The notes under the pieces: model-generated
What the model was told of the DNA's origin: nothing
The model's database searches: none
What the model saw: the letters and a program-made list of their open reading frames with translations, nothing else
Origin: Planctomycetota bacterium
GTDB taxonomy: Bacteria; Planctomycetota; B15-G4; SIAN01
Direction of reading: 5' to 3'
NCBI GenBank assembly: GCA_028289345.1
Contig: JANQQL010000042.1
Location: 186,001-250,000 of the forward strand
Length of the DNA: 64,000 nt
Part shown: piece by piece, positions 16,262 to 24,523 of the stretch
How positions within the stretch are numbered: the first letter of the stretch is position 1
How the letters are laid out: each line of letters starts with the position of its first letter
Translations under genes and position numbers: made by a program

Positions 16262-17817
16262 CAGTGGAGAGCCTCGTCCTTGATCTTGCGACGTCGTGTC
16301 AGGTCGCGCGCGGAATGACGCAGGTACCAGGCCGTCGTCCCGCCACATCGTGCCAGTTCCAAGAATCGCCGGACGAATGCCACTCGAGTGGTTCGCGAGA
16401 CGCGTTCGGCGGGGAGGTCTCCCATCTGGGCCAAAGCACGGCTGATCCGGCGTGGAGTCCAGCGTCGCAGGGTCTGCACTCCGTCCCAGTCAACTACCTG
16501 GATGGTGCCGCGTTCCTCAACCAGCAGGTTCTTCGCAGACAGATCCGGGTGATAGACCTCGTGACGAATCAATCCCGCGAACAGCTGCGCCAGTGACTCG
16601 GCACCGCTTCGGAGCTGGTCTGGGGAGAATCCCCGGAACACTCTCCAGTGCAGAGGGGTCGTGTCTGTCAACGCCTCGCTCAGCAGGAAGGTGGAGGGGG
16701 TCGCGCGCACCAACGCCAGGGGGCGGGGCGTCGGGATGTCCCTGCCGCGGAGTGCGGCGGCGCCTTTCCAGGCACGCAGCCCTCGGGCGCCGTGGTTGGG
16801 TCCGCGATACTCTTTCACCACGACCTCGGGGCAGGCGCTGGAGGGATGGCGGGTCAGGCAGCTCTTGCGGCCGAAGCGAAGGATCGAGGGGGATCCTGCG
16901 GCCATCGAGTCCCGGTGAAGATTGAGCAGGCGCTGCATTTCTTCACGATCAAGAAGGCGATCCCTTGCCACGCGCGCGCCGTCGACTTCCTCCAGAGCAA
17001 ACTGGGAGCCTCCCTGAATGGCTCGCGAGCTGCGGCTGCGCGCGCCACGTCGACGCTTGGTGTGCAGCGCCCTCAGGGTCTGTTCCGGAGGGGGCGCTGA
17101 CTCGGGCAGGGCGTGGATCACCGAACGGACTTCGTTTTCGTCGAGGACGTAACGCAACGAATAAAGGTAGTCGGCAAGATCCTTGGCGCGAAGCTCCGGC
17201 GCCACGTGTCCCAAGTCCACCGCCAGTGGCACGTCGATTAGCCAAATCTGTCCTGCCGGACCCTCGGCCTCTCGAACCAGGACGTTGCCGCCATGGAAGT
17301 CTCGATGCAGGATGCCGTGTTCGTGGAGCGTGCACAGGTGGGTGGCGCCACGAACGATCGAGCGATGTTTCCACGGGTTCCCGTCTCCCGCGGTGTAGCG
17401 CGCTTCCAAGGAAGGCCCGAGAGCCGCGGCGCCGTGAATCTCTGCCGCAACGTAGAACGCTTCCTGGCATTTGCCGGCAACTCGACGCTCGCCGAAAGCC
17501 ACCGGTTCGGGGACCGGCACTCCGAGTTCTTGAAAGCGTCGGGCGGCCTTGAATTCATCGCCGGCGCGGGAGGGAAACCACTGCTTCAGGGTTCCGGGCA
17601 ATCCTGGTTTGCGTGGGTAGCGTTTCACCACCACGGCGCCCAAACCCGGGATCGGCGCGCGGTACACCTGGCGTCGCTTCGAATCTTTCAAGGAACGCCA
17701 GTGGGAGGGGACAGCATCCTTGGCGAGATCGGCGCCGACTTGGTGCAGGGTCTTGCGGTACCCTGGCACCGCGCGCCAGCGAATCCCTTCGGTTTCCAGC
17801 GTTTCGTAGTCCGGCAT
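16261..17817 (-). CDS. Tandem LPS-kinase-like (WaaP/KdkA) protein
   Basis: 518 residues containing two kinase-like lobes in one chain. Lobe 1 (~30-240): VVVKRYPRKPG, then catalytic HRDFHGGNVLV and metal-binding LIDVPLA. Lobe 2 (~330-500): PEVVVKEYRGP, then HPDLSAKNLLV and VVDWDGV. Both keep the active-site Asp and Asn and the downstream Asp, so both could be active. WaaP/KdkA kinases phosphorylate heptose or Kdo of LPS core from the cytoplasm. The linker (~250-290) is very Arg-rich. Coupled by TGATG to a GT4 glycosyltransferase and divergent from a second GT4 at 17909. Single-domain enzymes of this family are about 240-270 residues, so this is a true duplication. Confidence 0.82.
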   Translation of the reverse strand: MPDYETLETEGIRWRAVPGYRKTLHQVGADLAKDAVPSHWRSLKDSKRRQVYRAPIPGLGAVVVKRYPRKPGLPGTLKQWFPSRAGDEFKAARRFQELGVPVPEPVAFGERRVAGKCQEAFYVAAEIHGAAALGPSLEARYTAGDGNPWKHRSIVRGATHLCTLHEHGILHRDFHGGNVLVREAEGPAGQIWLIDVPLAVDLGHVAPELRAKDLADYLYSLRYVLDENEVRSVIHALPESAPPPEQTLRALHTKRRRGARSRSSRAIQGGSQFALEEVDGARVARDRLLDREEMQRLLNLHRDSMAAGSPSILRFGRKSCLTRHPSSACPEVVVKEYRGPNHGARGLRAWKGAAALRGRDIPTPRPLALVRATPSTFLLSEALTDTTPLHWRVFRGFSPDQLRSGAESLAQLFAGLIRHEVYHPDLSAKNLLVEERGTIQVVDWDGVQTLRRWTPRRISRALAQMGDLPAERVSRTTRVAFVRRFLELARCGGTTAWYLRHSARDLTRRRKIKDEALH

Positions 17818-17908
17818 CGCCGAGATCTTATGCCTTCCACCAAGGGTTCGCGAAACAAGTCGGAGTTCGATTCATGAGGGTCGCGGTGAGAGAGACAAGG
17901 AGATCCGG

Positions 17909-19024
17909 TTGTCGCGTCCGCTGACCGTGTTGTCGCTGAACACCGAGCGGACCTGGCGGGGGGGGGAGGGGCAAACTCTCGCTCTTGCGACGGGCTTGCA
18001 GCGTCGCGGGCATCGCTCCGTGGTTGTTGCACAACCGGGGTCCCCGATGGCTCAGCGCTCCACCGAGGCCGGGTTGCCGGTGCAAGAGATTCGCATGGGC
18101 GGGGAGCTCGACCCGAGAGCGATCTTTGCGCTGCGCGGCTTGTTTCGGCGAGAACGACCCGACATCGTGCACATGCACACCTCCCACGCCCACACGTTGG
18201 GCGTGCTGGCGTCGTGGCTGGCGGGGCACGGGCGCCGCATCGTGTCGCGCCGCGTCGACTTCAGTATCTACCGTCACGCCATCAGCTTGAGCGGCCTGAA
18301 GTACCGCCACGGTGTGGACCGCTACATCGCGATTTCTGCGGCGATTCGAAATGCGCTGATCCAGGACGGCGTCAGTTCCGCGAGGATCTCCCTGGTTCAC
18401 AGTGGCGTGGACCCGGATCGCTTTCAGGGAGGCAATGGCGAGCGCGCCCGCCAAGACCTCGGCGTTCCGGACAGAGCTCCTCTGGTCGGAACCCTGGCGC
18501 ACTTCGGCTGGCACAAGTCGTTGGAAACCTTGGTCCAGGCGGCTGCCCCCATCGTTCAAGCCGTGCCGGAGGCGTGGGTGGCAATCGTCGGGGATGGCAG
18601 CTTGCGGCCCCAGCTCGAACAAGAGAGATCCCAAAGCGCGGCGGCGTCCCGCGTTTTGCTTCCGGGTTTTCGCAGCAACGTCGCCGACTTCCTCGCTGCC
18701 TTCGACGTGTTCGTGATGCCGTCGGTGATGGAAGGTCTGTGCACTTCGATCCTGGATGCATTTGCCACCCGTGTTCCGGTCGTGGCGAGCAACGTGGGAG
18801 GCATCCCGGAGCTGGTCGAAGACGAGAAAACCGGATTGCTCGCGGAACCAAAGAACGTTGAGTCCTTGGCGACTGCGGTGATCCGCGCGCTTCGGGACCC
18901 GACCTCAGCGTCCCAGCGGGCCGAGCAAGCCCACGCCAAGCTCATGCGGGGATTCACCGAGGACGCCATGGTCGAAGGCAATCTGCGCATCTACCGAGAG
19001 GTACTCGCTGCCCAAGGCAGTTGA
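17909..19024 (+). CDS. GT4-family glycosyltransferase
   Basis: 371 residues, start TTG 17909 with a strong AAGGAG 6 bases before. N-terminal domain: LNTERTWRGGEGQTLALATGL, typical of WaaG/PimA-like enzymes; C-terminal domain: GTLAHFGWHKSLETLVQA, FDVFVMPSVMEGLCTSILDAFA with the conserved Glu-x7-Glu-like nucleotide-sugar site, and VVASNVGGIPELVEDEKTGLL. Transfers a sugar from an NDP-sugar with retention. Divergent from the tandem kinase gene (91 bp apart) and part of the same envelope-glycan cluster. Confidence 0.9.
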   Translation: MSRPLTVLSLNTERTWRGGEGQTLALATGLQRRGHRSVVVAQPGSPMAQRSTEAGLPVQEIRMGGELDPRAIFALRGLFRRERPDIVHMHTSHAHTLGVLASWLAGHGRRIVSRRVDFSIYRHAISLSGLKYRHGVDRYIAISAAIRNALIQDGVSSARISLVHSGVDPDRFQGGNGERARQDLGVPDRAPLVGTLAHFGWHKSLETLVQAAAPIVQAVPEAWVAIVGDGSLRPQLEQERSQSAAASRVLLPGFRSNVADFLAAFDVFVMPSVMEGLCTSILDAFATRVPVVASNVGGIPELVEDEKTGLLAEPKNVESLATAVIRALRDPTSASQRAEQAHAKLMRGFTEDAMVEGNLRIYREVLAAQGS

Positions 19025-19050
19025 GCACTTGTCGGTCGGAGGGACCCGGG

Positions 19051-19602
19051 TTACGCGGTGTGCGCGGGAGTCCTTGTGTTGCTGGGACTGGTCGAACGAG
19101 AGGCTTCGGTTGCCGGGGGCTTGGCAGCCCGAAAGAACTGGAGCATGGTCAGCAGCACGGAGGTCGCCAGCATCGCGGCCCCGACCGGTACCAGGAAGAT
19201 GCCGAGTCCCGGATCGCCAGCATGGATAAAGACCCCTCCTAAGAAGAAGCCTCCGGGAAACAGCACACTGGCCGCGCTCAAACTCCGGGAGGCGAGCAGA
19301 CGCCCCCGACCCGTCCAGCGCGGTACGTACTGCAGCGACGCTCCGAATCCCCAATGAATCACTGCCAAGGCGGCTCCGTGAGCGTGCGCCAGACTCCACA
19401 TCAACCGCCGGGTCGAGTTGGACACGTCCAAGTACAACTCTGCCTTGAAGCCGTGCAAGGTTTCCAAGACCGAACCCAGGATCAAGAACACCAACAGCTG
19501 CACCCAACCCCAGCGGTAGTGGGTGAAGGCGAGCCGTCGGGTGTCGTCGTCCCTATTCGGCGAGGAAGATCGGCGTGTTGTCTCGGGTTCGTCGGAGTTC
19601 AT
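19051..19602 (-). CDS. Four-helix membrane protein of unknown function
   Basis: 183 residues: a hydrophilic N-terminus (MNSDEPETTRRSSSPNRDDD), four predicted membrane segments (VQLLVFLILGSVLETLHGF; AHAHGAALAVIHWGFGASL; SLSAASVLFPGGFFLGGVF; GIFLVPVGAAMLATSVLLT) and a Ser/Thr/Pro-rich tail. A His in helix 2 (AHAHG) and another in HWGF could bind heme or metal, but this is a guess. It overlaps the end of the octaheme cytochrome by 50 bp and is likely co-translated with it. No family is recognised. Confidence 0.75.
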   Translation of the reverse strand: MNSDEPETTRRSSSPNRDDDTRRLAFTHYRWGWVQLLVFLILGSVLETLHGFKAELYLDVSNSTRRLMWSLAHAHGAALAVIHWGFGASLQYVPRWTGRGRLLASRSLSAASVLFPGGFFLGGVFIHAGDPGLGIFLVPVGAAMLATSVLLTMLQFFRAAKPPATEASRSTSPSNTRTPAHTA

Positions 19603-21565
19603 GGATGGCTTGGGTGTTCAGGGAGCGAGGGCCTCGGAAGAGGGTCGCGGGAGCAGGAGCGGCGGCCTCGGGGTCCCGCTGCTGCACCCATTGCACGATG
19701 GTTTCGCGGGCAGCGCTCATCCGGGACGGACCGTCGCCGATGTAGTCGAAGGGAACGACCGCGTCTTCCCCGAGGAGTTGACGCAAGGACCGGTGAGCCA
19801 CGAGTCGAATGGCGGGGTAGGGGTCCACCAGCATTTCAGCGAGGTAGGGAACCGTCCAGTCCCCCCCGGACGCCTCGACGGCCCAGGGTTGCCCCATGTG
19901 CCAAGCACTCACCACACGTTGCACGGCGTCTCCGCGCACTCCCCACAGAACCGAGGCGGCGACCTTCTCGTGGATCTGGTCCAGCTCCGGCACCGGAATC
20001 CCGTACCGCTGATTCAGGTGCCGGGCTGTCCACGCCAGGGTTTTGTCGAGATGACAAAGGTTGCAAGCATTGGGGCGATCCTTCGTCCCCTTTCCTGAGA
20101 CGACGGGACTTTCGATCTTGTGAGTGCGAGCCGTGCCCAGCAGCGCGTAAGCGGAGTGAGGCATGTGACAATTCAGGCAGCGGCTCCCGGTACTTTCCGC
20201 GGCGTGGAACGTGTGTGCCTCGAGCTGATCCCGGTACTCGGTGTGACACGACAAGCAGCCTTCGTCGCCGCGTCGATCTTCGGCAATCTGGTCCACGGGA
20301 TCTTCGGAATGCATCGAATGGCACGACACGCAAGTCATGGTGCCGCGGAGGTAGCAGGCGGACTGGATGGTGTCGCCGTACTCTCGTCCGGCGATCCGAG
20401 AGGCCCCATCGGGCCACTGGAAGCGCGATTCGACTTCGGGATCGGCACCGACGAAGTGTTGTTCCATGCGATCGCCGGGAACAAACCCAGGACCGGTCGC
20501 GAAGTACGTTTCCGGACTTTTGGGAAGCGCGTTGGAGTGGCACTGGCCACACACTGCGACGGATTCTTTCTGTCCGAGCTTGGCCGGATTGACGATGGTC
20601 GACCCGTGCCCGGAGTCGCCTCGGCTCAGGTAGCGATGCAAAGGATTCTTGTTGGCTTCGACATGGTCGCGAGATGGTCCGTGGCATGCGCCGCAGGCGA
20701 TGCCGAGTTCGGCCACGTGACTGTCCCATTCGTGGGTTGCCGAATCGCGACGAGGCTCCGGGGCCACGCTATGGCAGCGCAAGCAGCTGTGGTTCCAGAT
20801 GGTGGTGGGCTGGCCAACCCCCTCGGGCCGCAACGCCGTGTTTTCCGAGGGCACCCATCGCTGCTCATGGATCTCGTAAACCCACGGGAATTGCTCGAGG
20901 GATCCATTCTCTCCCTCGGCCCAACACACTTGCTGATGCCGGGAGCCGGTCAGCATGACCACCTCGCGGGTACGCTCGCCGTTCCCTTCGTTTGCGGGAT
21001 CGACAGGGGCGGATGAGGAAAAGGAATCGCGTCGCCCGTCGAGGGGCGGGGCCATCCGGTCCGCGGGAAGGGTGTGGGGAGATGACGATTGCGTGGGGTG
21101 GCCTCTCGATGGCTGACGGGGGACATGAGACTTCCCCGCAGGCTCGCTTGGCCGATTCGGAGACAGCTCGGTCCAGTAGAAGCGGTCGCCGCGTCGATCC
21201 AGGCGCACCATTCGATCGCCTGACTGCAAGGTTTGCCCGTCAAACGGGCCGAGCACCGTTCGCGGATTGGCCTCTTGGGTCATCGTTCGGTGGAAGCTGC
21301 GATGCCAAGTCGCGTATTCGCGGGGATGACATGCCTGACAGGAACTGGAGGGCGCCCAATGCCTGGTCGACTCATCGGCGCGGGGGAGCGCTTCATGGTG
21401 GGGGCCGTCACTTCGTTCCAGGAACGCCAGAGGCAAGCCAAAGCACGCCAAGACCGGAATTCCCAGGACCGCCCTTGGCGACTTTGCCAACGGGCGGAGC
21501 CAGAAAGAAACGGTGACAGCGAACAAAGCAAGAAGCGCAACCGCTTCGGGCAGGTGGTTCAACAC
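19553..21565 (-). CDS. Octaheme c-type cytochrome with HEAT-like C-terminus
   Basis: 670 residues. One N-terminal membrane helix or uncleaved signal (LPEAVALLALFAVTVSFWL) with a second hydrophobic stretch, then eight CxxCH heme motifs: CQACH, CLRCH, CGACH, CGQCH, CVSCH, CLSCH, CLNCH and CNLCH. CQACHPREYATWHRSFH and CLSCHTEYRDQLEAHTFH resemble the cytochrome c554/NrfB-like superfamily. After the last heme, ~505-640 is helical (VPYLAEMLVDPYPAIRLVAHRSL), HEAT-repeat-like, replacing the TPRs found in some relatives. Likely a periplasmic, membrane-anchored electron carrier or oxidoreductase; substrate unknown. Expressed ahead of the four-helix membrane protein, which may be its membrane partner. 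Confidence 0.88.
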   Translation of the reverse strand: MLNHLPEAVALLALFAVTVSFWLRPLAKSPRAVLGIPVLACFGLPLAFLERSDGPHHEALPRADESTRHWAPSSSCQACHPREYATWHRSFHRTMTQEANPRTVLGPFDGQTLQSGDRMVRLDRRGDRFYWTELSPNRPSEPAGKSHVPRQPSRGHPTQSSSPHTLPADRMAPPLDGRRDSFSSSAPVDPANEGNGERTREVVMLTGSRHQQVCWAEGENGSLEQFPWVYEIHEQRWVPSENTALRPEGVGQPTTIWNHSCLRCHSVAPEPRRDSATHEWDSHVAELGIACGACHGPSRDHVEANKNPLHRYLSRGDSGHGSTIVNPAKLGQKESVAVCGQCHSNALPKSPETYFATGPGFVPGDRMEQHFVGADPEVESRFQWPDGASRIAGREYGDTIQSACYLRGTMTCVSCHSMHSEDPVDQIAEDRRGDEGCLSCHTEYRDQLEAHTFHAAESTGSRCLNCHMPHSAYALLGTARTHKIESPVVSGKGTKDRPNACNLCHLDKTLAWTARHLNQRYGIPVPELDQIHEKVAASVLWGVRGDAVQRVVSAWHMGQPWAVEASGGDWTVPYLAEMLVDPYPAIRLVAHRSLRQLLGEDAVVPFDYIGDGPSRMSAARETIVQWVQQRDPEAAAPAPATLFRGPRSLNTQAIHELRRTRDNTPIFLAE

Positions 21566-22061
21566 AGGCTCCGTGGGCCAATCCTTCTTCGGGAGTCAGA
21601 GTTGTCAGAGTTCTGGTGCCACTCCTCGAGCCAATTTCTTCCTGCCCATCCCTTTGCAACGTCCGAACAGACCTACGGTCGTTCGTTGACAAAGTTGGAC
21701 TCCATCGGGCGAAAGGTTGTTCCGTGATGTCGGAAAGGGAACACGGATTTGTGAAAGGTGCTTCTCGCTGTTTGAAAAACAACGTCAGAAAAGCAACAGC
21801 GATCAAGGGACTGGTCGGTCGTGGATCGCGCTGTTGCAAGTGCAACATGGAGGACCCGACAGCTTGCTGTTGCGATAGCAACAGCATTCGCTCGGTTGCT
21901 TTTTCAACCTCTTCGGGCTCTTCGCGCCGATCTCGGTGTGCGCCTGCTTCCTCTTGGCAAGGGTGTCGACCGAGAGGAGAAGCTCATGAGAAGGGCTTCT
22001 GAAACGTTCTGCGCTTTGCAAGGAGTCGGTCGCCTTGGACCGAAGCGCGATGGGCGCGGAC
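21566..22061. other. Intergenic region with clustered hairpins, no gene seen
   Basis: Between the minus-strand cytochrome start and the end of nth. No convincing frame. It contains the promoter region for the cytochrome gene and a cluster of GCAACAGC / GCTGTTGC octamers described separately. Confidence 0.5.
21793..21909. repeat. Cluster of inverted GCAACAGC octamers
   Basis: The octamer GCAACAGC occurs at 21793-21800 and 21878-21885, and its complement GCTGTTGC at 21830-21837 and 21866-21873. The last pair forms a perfect 8-bp hairpin with loop GATA. A further short stem GGTTG/CAACC with loop CTTTTT follows at 21894-21909. The outer pair also extends (AGCGATC / GATCGCGCT). This could be a multi-site operator upstream of the cytochrome gene or a structured RNA. 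Confidence 0.55.
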
Positions 22062-22994
22062 TCACTCCTCGAGGCGAGAAGGGCAGAGCTCTTGGAGGCG
22101 GCATTCGCCGCATTGAGGTCTTCGTGCGATGCAGACCTTGCGCCCGTGCCAAATCAAGCGGTGCGAGAAGTTGATCCACTCCTTGCGGGGAATGCGCAAC
22201 TGCAGGTCCTTCTCGATTTTTACCGGGTCTTTCTGGTTGGTCAGCTGGAGCAAGTTGGAAAGGCGGGTGACATGGGTGTCGACGACCACACCTGCGGTGA
22301 TCCCGAACGCGGTGCCGAGGACCACGTTGGCGGTCTTGCGAGCCACTCCAGGAAGCTCGACCAGCTCTTCGATGGTGTTGGGGACGAGGCCTCCATGCTG
22401 TTGTTCAATTCGCTGGCAGGCGCCGCGAATGTTGCGAGCCTTGCTGTTGAAAAAACCGGTCGAGCGGATGTCTTGTTCCAGTTCCCCGGGTGGGCTCGCG
22501 GCAAACTCGGCGGCGGTTCGGTACTTACGGAATAAGGCCGGAGTCACCATGTTGACTCGTTCGTCGGTGCACTGGGCCGACAGAATTGTTGCCACGAGTA
22601 GCTGCAGCGGGTTGTCGTGATGGAGAGCGCACTCCGGGTCGGGATAGAGCTGGATCAGGATCTTCAGGATCTCCCCGATTCGTTCTTCCTCGGCCGCATC
22701 CAGGCGGGGGAGTTTCGGCAGGGTTTTCTTGCGGTGTCCACGGCCAGACTTCTTCTTGCCGGACTTTTTCGTCGGCTTGGAACGGCTCGACTTCTTCTTT
22801 GCGGCGGGCTTCTTCTTGGAGGTGGTTGCGCGACCCACTTTCCTTCTTGTTGCCGACTTCTTCTTGTTCGTCGACTTGCGTCCGACCGCCGTTCGGGAAG
22901 CGGAGGAGGCCCTCTTCTTGGTTTTCTTCTTCTTGGCCACCGGGAAATCCAAGATCCAAAGTTCGGGTGAATTGTCTCGAGAGAAACGAGACAC
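22062..22994 (-). CDS. nth: Endonuclease III with long basic N-terminal tail
   Basis: 310 residues against ~210 for the usual enzyme. Residues ~100-305 are a complete HhH-GPD DNA glycosylase/AP lyase: LLVATILSAQCTDERVN, the helix-hairpin-helix LPGVARKTANVVL with the catalytic Lys, VVDTHV with the catalytic Asp, and a C-x6-C-x2-C-x5-C Fe-S cluster near the end. Excises oxidised pyrimidines. Residues ~19-92 are a Lys/Arg/Ser/Ala-rich, probably disordered tail resembling histone H1-type tails. The start is GTG 22994 after GAGG; a second GTG, just before AKKKKTKKR, is an alternative that would give a purely basic tail. Divergent from a GT2 gene. Confidence 0.9.
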   Translation of the reverse strand: MSRFSRDNSPELWILDFPVAKKKKTKKRASSASRTAVGRKSTNKKKSATRRKVGRATTSKKKPAAKKKSSRSKPTKKSGKKKSGRGHRKKTLPKLPRLDAAEEERIGEILKILIQLYPDPECALHHDNPLQLLVATILSAQCTDERVNMVTPALFRKYRTAAEFAASPPGELEQDIRSTGFFNSKARNIRGACQRIEQQHGGLVPNTIEELVELPGVARKTANVVLGTAFGITAGVVVDTHVTRLSNLLQLTNQKDPVKIEKDLQLRIPRKEWINFSHRLIWHGRKVCIARRPQCGECRLQELCPSRLEE

Positions 22995-23230
22995 GAAGCC
23001 TCGATGCTATCATCCGGGCTCTTCGAACACGGTCTCCACGAAGCGGCGAGCCCAGATCATTCGTGAAGGCCGTTGCGAGAACGAGCCAAGGTTTGACCAG
23101 AGGAAGGTCCCATGGCTGTTCGCTGTAGGACTTCACCAATGATCCGGGCGAGTGATGCCGAACTGCGAGTGATGCCGGACAAGATCGAATTTCGCCTGAA
23201 TGTTGACACGCTCCCTCGGGAGTCGGGTTC

Positions 23231-24184
23231 ATGACAGACGTCTCCGTGGTCATCCCTACCTGGAACGCAGGGCCCTTGTTCCAGCGTACGCTGGACAAAA
23301 TCCGTGAACAGCGAGACTGTGGGGAGGTCGACCTGGTCGTGGTCGACAGCCAGAGCAGCGACGGCACGGTCGCCATGGCGCAAGAGGCCGGAGCCCGGGT
23401 GCGGACGGTCTTGCGCGCGACGTTCAATCACGGCCTGACTCGCAATCTGGGTGCCGCGTTGGCAAAGGGGCAAGCGGTGGCGTTCTTGACCCAGGACGCG
23501 GAGCCGGCCAACGACCGCTGGTTGGCGAATCTTCGTGAGGGGCTGGAAGGCGAGCGCGTGGCAGGAGTCTACGCCCGGGTTCTTCCGCGACCGGATTGCT
23601 CGCCTCTGGTGGAGCGGTCGGTACGCAACGACCTGGTTCACTCCCCTCACCGTCTTCTCAAGCCCGGCGAGCCGGAGCGCATCGAGGCCATGAGCCCGTT
23701 CGAGCGACGGGTGTTCTTTCACTTCAACAACGTCTCGTCCATGGTTCGACGAGAGGTGTTGAACGAGATCCCGTTCCCGGACATCCCGTTTGGAGAAGAT
23801 CTCGCATGGGGGGGAGCGGTCTTGCGGGCGGGCTGGAACCTGCTCTATGAGCCCCGAGCCGTGATCATCCACTCCCACGAAAGTCGCCTGTGGGAGGACT
23901 TCTCCCGGCATCGCAGCGACGCGGTGTTGATGCGCACCCTCTTCGGGTTCCGCAATCGAGATGGGCTCCACGACAGCCTGCCGGCCTGGATCCGTGAGGT
24001 CCGCGCCGACTCTCGGTTCTTGAAGAACCGCGGACTCGGCCGCAGTGCTTGGCTGAAGTGGATCACCTACTCCTGCCTCCTTCGGGGGTTCCAAATCGCG
24101 GGACAATTGGCGGGTTCCTACCGTCCCGTGGTGGTGCCGCGCTTCGACGCCTCCCTGCCCGTGGTGGAAATGCGGTCGGAATAG
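23231..24184 (+). CDS. GT2-family glycosyltransferase (rhamnosyltransferase-like)
   Basis: 317 residues. GT-A fold: VSVVIPTWNAGPLFQRTL at the N-terminus, LVVVDSQSSDGT, FLTQDAEPANDRWL in place of the DxD region, and PFGEDLAWGGAVLRAG containing the catalytic-base ED motif. The FNHGLTRNLGA and TQDAEP pair is characteristic of rhamnosyltransferase-like GT2 enzymes. Inverting transfer of a sugar onto a surface glycan is expected. No strong Shine-Dalgarno precedes the ATG. It stands alone, divergent from nth. Confidence 0.88.
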   Translation: MTDVSVVIPTWNAGPLFQRTLDKIREQRDCGEVDLVVVDSQSSDGTVAMAQEAGARVRTVLRATFNHGLTRNLGAALAKGQAVAFLTQDAEPANDRWLANLREGLEGERVAGVYARVLPRPDCSPLVERSVRNDLVHSPHRLLKPGEPERIEAMSPFERRVFFHFNNVSSMVRREVLNEIPFPDIPFGEDLAWGGAVLRAGWNLLYEPRAVIIHSHESRLWEDFSRHRSDAVLMRTLFGFRNRDGLHDSLPAWIREVRADSRFLKNRGLGRSAWLKWITYSCLLRGFQIAGQLAGSYRPVVVPRFDASLPVVEMRSE

Positions 24185-24523
24185 TCTGGGATAAGGCGTG
24201 GGCAATTACCTGGCATAGGTATGCAGTTGTCCGCAAGAATATCTTTGCTCTCGGCAATTCCCGTTTTCGGGAATAATCCCCGCGACTCGACGCGGAAGGA
24301 ACCCGGTCCCGCCAGGACTCTCTTCACGATCCACTCAGACACCCGGCGCCGGGATGCCGATGCTCCGGCCTGTCCTCCCCGCGAAGCCAACGTCGCGTCC
24401 GGACGATTTCATGAAGAGTGTGGAACCAAGTCTTCGTGAAGCGCCTGGACGAGGTGCCGGGAATGGCTTCGATTCCCGTAGCGCCAGAAACTCGATCCGA
24501 AGATGCTCTTCAGGGGGAATGGG
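24185..24523. other. Intergenic region with a hairpin
   Basis: No gene seen in 339 bases. A 7-bp stem ATTCCCG (24257-24263) / CGGGAAT (24268-24274) with a TTTT loop lies about 75 bases after the GT2 stop, but no U-run follows, so it is at best a poor terminator. The rest presumably holds the promoter of the downstream arginine-type cluster. Confidence 0.4.
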
